DNA of 64,000 bases. It comes from Siniperca chuatsi. Taxonomy: Eukaryota > Chordata > Actinopteri > Centrarchiformes > Sinipercidae. Position numbers and translations under genes: made by a program. The stretch lies in NCBI RefSeq assembly GCF_020085105.1, contig NC_058063.1:22115566-22179565 (forward strand), written 5' to 3'. This document shows, piece by piece, positions 56,277 to 64,000 of this stretch. The notes beneath the pieces were generated by a model, which saw nothing but the letters and a program-made list of their open reading frames with translations, did no database searches and was not told the DNA's origin. Positions within the stretch are counted from its first letter, which is position 1. Each line of letters starts with the position of its first letter.

Positions 56277-58490
56277 CTGCGAGTGGCAGCCTGGTGGGGG
56301 TAAACCTCCGAACACACCCCTTATTCCACACTGCAGCCAGGGGAAAGGGCGGGATGTTCAGATACAAGGTTTTCTGCTGTCTGTTTGTATTGTTTGCTTT
56401 TGTGAACTCCTTGTCTCACACTTTATTCCATTGTGCATGCGAGAGGAAGGGGCAAAACATTCAAATGAACTCCTTATGATACCTCTTGGCCCATGATGGA
56501 TCTTAGGAGAGGCATGTTTTTTGCTGTCAAAGTTAAATTATCTATACATTCAGACACACCCCTTTCTGGAGCCTGCAGTCAAATCTGAGGGATTAAACCT
56601 AGATGTACCCTCTTGATTGCAGGACTTTTCCACACAGCACCCAGAAAAGAGCTGGAAAATCAGATGTAAGTCTTGTTTTTAGTGTACAATCATCCACTTT
56701 TGTCAGAGCTTTAATTTCTTGATCTCTCTGCTGCAAAGAGGAGGGGCTAGAATTTGAGACATGCCCTTTATTTGAGCCTGCGGTCAGTGAACCTTGGTGT
56801 AAGTTATTCCATTACATTCCTCTTGGGTAAAAGGGGGTCCAGGCATCCAAAACGCCACAAATATTTCATTTAAAACGTCCTTCTGCTTCCACGTGTTGTA
56901 TATTCCCAGAGCAATATATTTCTCTTGAAACACCAAAAAGTCAATCCTCTTTAGGTCTGATTCTGGGAAAAGCAACAGACCTTGGTGTTGATTTCATTCA
57001 CAGAGGGTTCAAACTGAGTACAGCCTCCGCTGAGTCCTGGGGAGAAAGGAGAGGGATGAGGATTAGGTGGAAAAGCAGATAAACATGGTTGTTGAAAAAA
57101 ACACTTCTGCTCTTAACTCTTGGCTGTGTACGTCCCTGTCATGTCATGTGTAATCAGTTTTAGGATTTAAGGGCGTATTTGCTGTTTATAGGACGAGAAA
57201 ATGTCTAAAAAGGTTATAGAATTTTGGATGTTGTTCATTAATGTTGCAGGTAAAAGTGAAATGAAATGTACAACCGGGTAATTGAGGTTCATTTTCAAAT
57301 GTAGTTTCACTATAAAAGAAGTCAATGTACCTAAAGCTGCAGTTCTTTTAAGCACCACTAGATGGTGCTCCAAGAGAACTCTGACTGTATAGAGGTGAAT
57401 TGGAAAACCCCAAGCTGTATTGTCTTGAGGGTGTATCCCTTAACTGACAGTTGTCTAATGTCGAGATCAGACTACATGATGTCTTCTGAGATGTGTGAGA
57501 TTAGTCGATCATAGAGTCATAAATTCTAGCTGTGACTTGGCTGAGAGTCATGGCAGACCACACATTGGACCCAAACACACAAACATTGCCAGTCTGTCTT
57601 CCCCACTATAGGAATGCCCATATGTTCCTTCCAGGTGGTGCATCAAATCACCCCTAATTAACACCCAGATGGTACACTCCATAGTGGAAACATGTGCAGC
57701 AGGTACAAGAACAGATGGTACGACCCACCGACGGGGGGAGGAGGGCTGTGCAGCATGTAGGATAAACAGAGGCAAGTGGACGAAGAGTGAGATACTAATA
57801 AAGCGCTTCTAGGAGCAGTAATGTAGGTCACAGAAATGTCTTCAAAGTGATGGAAAGAGGGAGAGAGACGGGAGTCAGCCTGTGATTTCCATGGTAACAG
57901 ACTGCATGGGGAGGGGTGAGGAAGAGGTACAACAAAAAGCGAAGCCGTCATGGGCCCTTTAATCCTAAAATCCTTAATTTAACAGTCTGTGTGCTTCACA
58001 TAGCAGAAATGATCACGTCTCCGTTCACACTGATGATACAGTTCATGAGTGACACACTGACGATGTAGGATCTGTACGAACGCCAAAAACTGCCTGGACT
58101 TTCATTTTTTTATAAACTCTCATCTGGACCACATGTCTCCTGAGGCAAAGAAGAAGAAAAAGAAATAGCCAACCTGATTAATCAAAACTCAAACATACAA
58201 CACTTTAACTAAAATGTACGCTGCATTGGACATATTCTGCAGAAGTGCCCATTACAGAAGTGGGGTGTGTAGAGGGGGAAAGAAGTCATTTTATTGACAA
58301 TTTCAAGGCTAAAATAGTGTGTCATTTTTAATTTGTATTTTTTGAAGTGCACACTGGGTCGGATACTGCCTTGAAAGAAAATATACTGAAACACATTGGT
58401 TTTATCAAGTATTTAGAGCTAAAAAAAAACATTTATTTTTATATTTTTTTACAGTTGTTTTTATTTTGATATATTATATTTTTACCTTAT

Positions 58491-58690
58491 ACTTTATTAG
58501 GTACACCTGTGAAATCTAATGCAACCCAATGCAACAGCTCAGCAAACTCCCGTTCCAACATATAATGTTCAGTTTAGATCAACACCGTGAGAGAGGTATT
58601 CATTTAATGTTTATTATTGAGGTTGCAGTTTGCAGCAATGTTGAATTGGTATTGGATTGCATTAAATTTTACAGGTGTACCTAACAAAGT
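58491..58690. mobile_element. 200-bp MITE
   Basis: Ends ACTTTATTAGGTACACCTGT (58491-58510) and ACAGGTGTACCTAACAAAGT (58671-58690) are inverted copies with one mismatch. Inner part non-coding. A well-known fish MITE form. Confidence 0.85.
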
Positions 58691-59395
58691 GGCCACTAAT
58701 TATATATTTTTAATTTTTGTAAACTTTTTTCTTACATATTTTTGTTGTAGTTCATTAATGGTAAAAAATGCAAAAACCAACACCAAAGAATCTTTTGTAA
58801 TTGCTATTAAAGGTGGTTAAAAAATGTTTAATACAAAAAATGTTAAGCCGCAGTCTCATCTGTTGTCTTGTCTCTTTGACATCGCTGTAAATTCACTGCG
58901 TCCTCGAGTCATTAAACACAGATATGAGCAGCAATTTAGAAGTTATAATGAAGGTCTGCTGTGTGAATATTGGGTAAAGCACCCTACCTTATATTTTTAA
59001 ACTTTGTATTACACTTCTTAAGGATTAGTGGCTATGAGCATAGTTTTAAATTAAAACTTTAATGATACGTGTCATTTTCCCCTTATTGTTTGGCTTTAAT
59101 TTATTTCAATTCTGACGTCTGCCTGTCTGTCCGTTTTCCGTTGTGTCTTCTTTTTTGCTGGTTTGCTGTTTCACGTTTGCCTTCCAGTCTGTATTTTTTA
59201 CCGTATCTGTGTGTAAAATATGAGCTGAATATTCTTATGAATAATTTATAAGGGGGGGTATGAATATGAGTTGCCTGTGATCTTGTACATAATCCTTTTT
59301 TAACACCTCCTCCCCCAAATATTCTGCTCATAATACACAACCTTCCTGACATGAAAGTAGCCTTACACAGACAAACACACACTTTATGTCTGTCT

Positions 59396-59429
<34 letters not shown>
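59396..59429. repeat. (CA)17 microsatellite
   Basis: Perfect CA run. Confidence 0.95.
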
Positions 59430-59431
<2 letters not shown>

Positions 59432-59568
59432 AGGATAGTTTTTTCATTTTCAAATACTCATAGACACACACACAAAAACATGCACACACATAACTGCTAC
59501 ACCCCCACACCTTCATTCAAGGTTCCTCTGCAGTACAATGCTGCAAAGGAGTATGGGGCAACAGTGAG

Positions 59569-59570
<2 letters not shown>

Positions 59571-59640
<70 letters not shown>
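59571..59640. repeat. (GT)35 microsatellite
   Basis: Uninterrupted GT run, 70 bases; cysteine-valine open frames across it are artefacts. Confidence 0.98.
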
Positions 59641-59641
<1 letters not shown>

Positions 59642-59706
59642 TGGGCCTTGTGATACTGTGGTGACTGTTTGTAACTGTCACTTACAGAGCGAGAGACAAT
59701 TGAACC

Positions 59707-59763
<57 letters not shown>
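59707..59763. repeat. (CTTT)14 microsatellite
   Basis: Near-perfect CTTT run, polypyrimidine on the plus strand. Confidence 0.97.
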
Positions 59764-59764
<1 letters not shown>

Positions 59765-61082
59765 CTCTCTCTACAGTTTAACAGAACATAAATTCATCTA
59801 TTCATCTATATTTTGAATGGATGTGTATGTTTTGTGGCTTCACAGAGATATTTGCTGGCAATTGTGTGTTTAAGTTTTTAAGTTTGTTGAGTGTCTTCTT
59901 GTACTTTGGACCAATTTGAGTTTACGATGTTTATGTTATAATCCGTGAGACTTTCGTGAAATCAAACTCCATTTCTGACACTATTTATGCTTTGCATTTT
60001 TTTATCTATCAGTTTTGTTGTCAGGGGATAATGTTTTTAGTTTTTGCGAGGGAGCAATGGAAGAGTGAGCTGTTAGATGAAGCGCTGCTGGCGACAGGCT
60101 GCACACCTCCAACTCCTCAGCCAGCTAACCAGTGTGACTGTGTACTGCTGTTGTGTGGAAAACTACTGGCAACGTGTGCAGCATGAAATCAGACCATGCT
60201 CATGACAATATGGAAAAAGGCCGATTATTGACAGACTTCTTATGACAATCAATTCACATGCCATTTAAAGAACATATCACTGAATGAAGCAATACACGGC
60301 TGATTCTGGATCTACTGAAGTGTAACATTCACTTTATTTAATTCGCTCCACAGCAGCTTCTCTCCTGGCTTTTTGTTGTGACTGCACCTGACATTCTTTG
60401 CTAAAGCCATAAAAACAAGCTCAGATATTGGCACTTCAAACCAAGTTAGTAGAAACTCAAGAGTTCACCAGTGCACATACAGCCTGTAGCCTGTGACAAC
60501 TAGCGTGTAAATACTTTTGATGCAACAATTTTTTCAATTTTCTGCTGTTTATTCCTGAAACTCTCTTATGCATCTGGTCCACACTTCTTCAAATGGCTGT
60601 TTGAGGGTTAAGACTGGGCTTTAGCCCTCACAAGCATAGAAGTATAATATAAATAATAATGTGTGTGTGTGTGTATTTACTGCCCTGCCATATTGAACTG
60701 CCCAGTTTAATGTTCGCTACAGATCACAGTGCCATAAACTTCTGCTGCAGGATTTATTCACGCCACCTTAATGCGTTTCATTTTTATTGTATTGTAGCCG
60801 TTCATTTATTGTGGGAAAGTCAACTGCTCTGTAGCTCTGCATCACGGAGCTGCTCAGTACAGAAGTTCAACAAGAGTTCTTCCACGCCTGGGACTCAAAC
60901 CCACAACTTTTTGATCACAAATTCACCTCAATTTCCAGCCTGTAGCTTTTAGTAGAAAACCTACAGACTGTACATTGAGTAATCATCTTCATTCCAGCTG
61001 GTGAAAATGTCATTTGTCAACCTTTAGGCAAGTTAATAATCTTACTTAATAGTCTTATTTGGTCATTCCACCATTTTAGTCC

Positions 61083-61340
61083 CGACTGAAATATCTCAAC
61101 AACTATTGCCATGATATTTGGAGCAGATATTTGTGTTCCATCATACTTTGGTTTATGGCTAAACACTTCCAAACATTCCCATCAGCCTCAGTTGTACTTT
61201 GTGTTTAGTGCTAATTAGCAAATGGTTCATTAAGATGATGAACACTGTAAACATTATACCTGCTTAACATCAGCATTTTACCATTGTGAGCTTGTTAGCA
61301 TGCTGACTTTAGCATTTAGCTCGAAGTGCAGCCTCACAGA
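61083..61340 (+). repeat. Dispersed fish repeat
   Basis: Same family and order as 38675-39020 ('ctgaaatatctcaacaac', 'catactttggtttatgg', 'gtgctaattagcaaa') and extends further to 'gttagcatgctgac'. Confidence 0.7.
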
Positions 61341-63045
61341 GCTACAACTTTTGGTTGAAAGCTGGTGTATGTCGCTAAAGACAAGAGGCCACAGAGGATG
61401 ATGGAAAATCATTTTTCGAATCAATGTGTGATGATTTTGTACATACTCTTTTCGCTTCTTGTCCCTGTTTGATTTTCTTTTTCTTGCGTGGAGCCAGCTT
61501 TGCTGCCACCGAATGTTTCATGCCTCAAATCCACCAGAAAGACCAGAAAACACAAACAGTGTTGGACAAAAACCCCACTGAGTGCATGAAGACAGAGGAA
61601 ACAAACTCATTCATAAAAATAACTGTCATATCATTTGGGAAACAGCCACAAAATCCCCTGATGTACCAGACGTATAGAAGAGCTAATTTTTCAAATCGTC
61701 AAAAATATTCATATAAAAGTAACTGATGGAATCACACAACTTCATCTGGTTACTGGAGATGAGGTATCTTACAAACTAAAACACACTTAGCTGATTGGAA
61801 ACCTACTGACGTCATCTTGGCTCAACAGACCAGACTCCATTACATCATTACATTTTTTTTTTTTTTTTAAGCCAGAAACTCAATAAGAATTTCACTCTCC
61901 TCTGTCTCTCCTTTGTAGCTGGCTTCCGGTTTATTTATTTTTCTTTTGGTGATGTAACAAATGAAAGACGGTGATTTTAAAAGGGGTTTTACACTCCCAG
62001 GAACTCCGGTTACATTTTAGCATTGTACTTATGCATAGTCTTTATGGAAATATATTACCAGCATCACAACTGATAACATACCCGGTAGTCTCGGACTTGA
62101 AGATATGTTAGGAACAATGTAGAGTTTGGGTTCACCGCAGACAGACAGTTAGAGATTAGCTGGTGAACACTGGGTTGCATGAGATGTCAGTGTTGTGTTT
62201 ACAGCTTGTTCTGCTGCCCCTGGTGGCAAAAACAAAACAAAGACAATTAATGCAGCTTTAAAGTTAAAATTCTGGCTTTTGCACAATTTTAAACTAATGT
62301 ATAACAACGTCTTAAGCCTTTTAAAATAGTACATAGCATTGTATACTGTATGTTGTATACTTGTTTCATTATTGCTGCTTAATCCTGAAGGAGCACAATG
62401 GAAATGACTCTGTGACTTTATTGCATTTTTGTTAACAGTTAAGCAGAGGCCTACAGTGTCTGTTTGACTTACTTTTTTGGCAACTAATCAAAACTAAACT
62501 AAAGAAACGTACAATTTACCACACAGGGGCCATGTAGCATCGAGCTAGCATCTGTCTTCCATCATGTTAGCTGGACAAAGTTAGCATTTCCTACCAAATT
62601 TTAGCCTGTAGCTGTAACGTAGCTGCAGCTATGTAGTTGAGAGAATATTATAGATCCGGGACGAAACTGACAGAAGGGCGGGACTCAGAGAAAAACACGC
62701 AATTACAAATCCGTCTGCTGCTTCAGCACCACGGACAGCGCCATGGGTTTATCAATACACAGCGCAGTTAGGCTGCTGATATTTCAGAGTCATGGATTCT
62801 ATTTCGCACAAACCTCAGTCAGATAAAGGATCAATGAGTCAGGCAGACTAGACTAACATATTCAACTAAACAGCCCCTCTGCCCTGCACTCTGTCTGCTA
62901 CTAGGGGACGGAGAGGGGGGATGGCAGGTTAACAAGGGGGATGCTTTTTGGACATTTTGCTAACAAGGGGGATGGCATGCCCCCTCATATTGCCTACTGC
63001 TTAGACTCTCAGAGACAGAAAGATGACTCAGGTATGTCGTTTGTA

Positions 63046-63443
63046 GTCTTTCTCCATCTCTTTGTAGTAGTTTTGCGTCTCTTTATGGTCTTTTTACATC
63101 TGTATGTGGTCGTTTTGCGTCTCTTTGTGGTCGTTTGCGTCTCTTTCGTAGTCGTTTTGCATCTCTTCATGGTCCGTTGCATCTCTTTCGTAGTCGTTTT
63201 GCGTGTCTTTATGGTCATTTGGCATCTCTTCGTGGTCGTTTGTGTCTCTTTCGTAGTCATTTTGTATCTCTTTGTGGTCATATTTCATCTCTTTGTAGTC
63301 GTTTTTCGTCTCTTCATAGTCGTTCTGCATCTCACCGTGGTCATTTGCCTCACTTTGCAGTCGTTTTGTGTCTCTTTGTGGTTGTTTCTTGTGTCTTTGT
63401 GGTCATTTTGCATCTGTTTGTGGTCGTTTTGTGTCTCTTCATA
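63046..63443. repeat. 21-bp tandem array, about 19 units
   Basis: Units close to GTCGTTTTGCGTCTCTTTGTG. Almost all are exactly 21 bases (one is 20), so frames stay open on both strands, giving heptapeptide repeats such as NDYKEMQ on the minus strand and Phe/Leu/Val-rich repeats on the plus strand. No start context or exon signals tie it to trim2. Confidence 0.9.
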
Positions 63444-63889
63444 GTCATTTAAATGACTTTCCAACAAGAAGTATTAACCATTAGTCATTTCATACAGAGG
63501 CTTTGGCCTAAGGGCCCCCCGACCCTTTGGGACCCTGGGCCTGAGCCTGGTATGCCCGTTCAGTAATCCATCTATAGCTGTAAAAATCAGAGGGGATCAG
63601 CCCAGTTTCTGTTCACAGAAGTGACGTACATCCTGTTACAGTTAGCACTCAGGATGCTAACGTGCAGTACATACAGGCCTGATAGCACACACACACACAC
63701 ACACACTTGTATTTGCTCCAAAGCTGAGGTGGATCAGTCTGTGCTTGCGTTCTTTCATTCATCCTCCTCCACCCTCGTTCATCCTGCAATCTGTCCATCC
63801 ATTTCTCCACTCTTTCCTTCCTCCCTCCATCCCTCTCTCTCAGGAAAGCACACCATGCTACAGATGCTGCTGTCATCCCCAAACATTCC

Positions 63890-63932
63890 TCCATCCATCC
63901 ATCCATCCATCCATCCATCCATATATCCATCC
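63890..63932. repeat. (ATCC)n microsatellite
   Basis: Run of ATCC units with one TATA interruption. Confidence 0.93.
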
Positions 63933-64000
63933 CTCTGTCCTCGCACCCCCCCACCCAAAAAAAAAAAGCCAGCACTCACCATGTTGTCCTGAGACGCAGG

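Larger units (their letters stand above)
57040..63970. other. Presumed trim2 5' intron
   Basis: About 7 kb with no convincing exon on either strand. It holds the MITE, microsatellites, dispersed repeat and 21-bp array listed separately. No RING cysteine pattern was found in any minus-strand frame. Confidence 0.5.

Noticed and set aside
56981..57036. Possible extra trim2 exon encoding GGCTQFEPSVNEINTK
   Set aside because: Splice signals and phase fit the alternative acceptor at 56330, but no family resemblance; the acceptor at 56276 gives a better match to TRIM2/TRIM3 (MEAHQ versus the family LMDVLQ/LMEAMQ).
63046..63443. CRISPR-like array
   Set aside because: Direct tandem units with no unique spacers, in a vertebrate genome.
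62941..63444. 167-residue Phe/Val/Leu-rich frame
   Set aside because: Translation of the 21-bp tandem array; no independent coding evidence.
63978..64000. Possible trim2 exon end at the window edge (…AACATG/GTGAGTG on the minus strand)
   Set aside because: The donor looks good, but the 22 visible bases do not match the RING-exon end of the family in any frame, so no exon is claimed.

Overview
The window is vertebrate, almost certainly teleost fish, nuclear DNA. Its genes are split by GT-AG introns, it is AT-rich, and it carries fish-type repeats: TIR-bearing MITEs, RTE and R4-like LINEs, an LTR-like pair and many microsatellites. Long open frames are mostly exon fragments. The gene models below were built by hand from splice signals, reading phase and family resemblance.

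Layout. (1) 1-6220, plus strand: the 3' part of an Fc-receptor-like immune receptor with two Ig domains, one membrane segment and a cytoplasmic tail ending in an ITIM. (2) 7809-29244, plus strand: two tandem L-amino-acid oxidase (LAAO) genes with identical seven-coding-exon structure (525 residues each), each with its own TATA box, signal peptide and C-terminal xDEL tetrapeptide (RDEL and HDEL). Copy 1 has a nested LINE insertion, a decayed extra exon 4 and a GC instead of GT splice donor. Copy 2 has two inverted LTR-like repeats around exons 2-3 and an antisense RTE LINE fragment. (3) 31.1-43.4 kb: a small cluster of atypical rhodopsin-like GPCR genes. One is on the minus strand and lacks TM7, one is intact on the plus strand, and one on the plus strand is frameshifted. 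The cluster contains a ~60-bp non-coding element present four times. (4) 43.9-64 kb, minus strand: a trim2-type TRIM-NHL gene, with 13 coding exons from the end of the RING/B-box linker to the stop, and a long probable 3' UTR. Its RING exon is not in the window.

The genes are not an operon. The LAAO pair (secretory-pathway flavoenzyme making hydrogen peroxide, a fish innate-defence family) and the Fc-receptor-like gene both have immune roles, while the GPCRs and trim2 are unrelated neighbours. Short sequences resembling the end of the trim2 3' UTR recur downstream of both LAAO genes. This suggests the LAAO duplication unit once lay tail-to-tail against trim2. The most useful leads are the repeated non-coding element of the GPCR cluster, the LAAO splice-site change and ER-retrieval tails, and the patchy identity between the LAAO copies.
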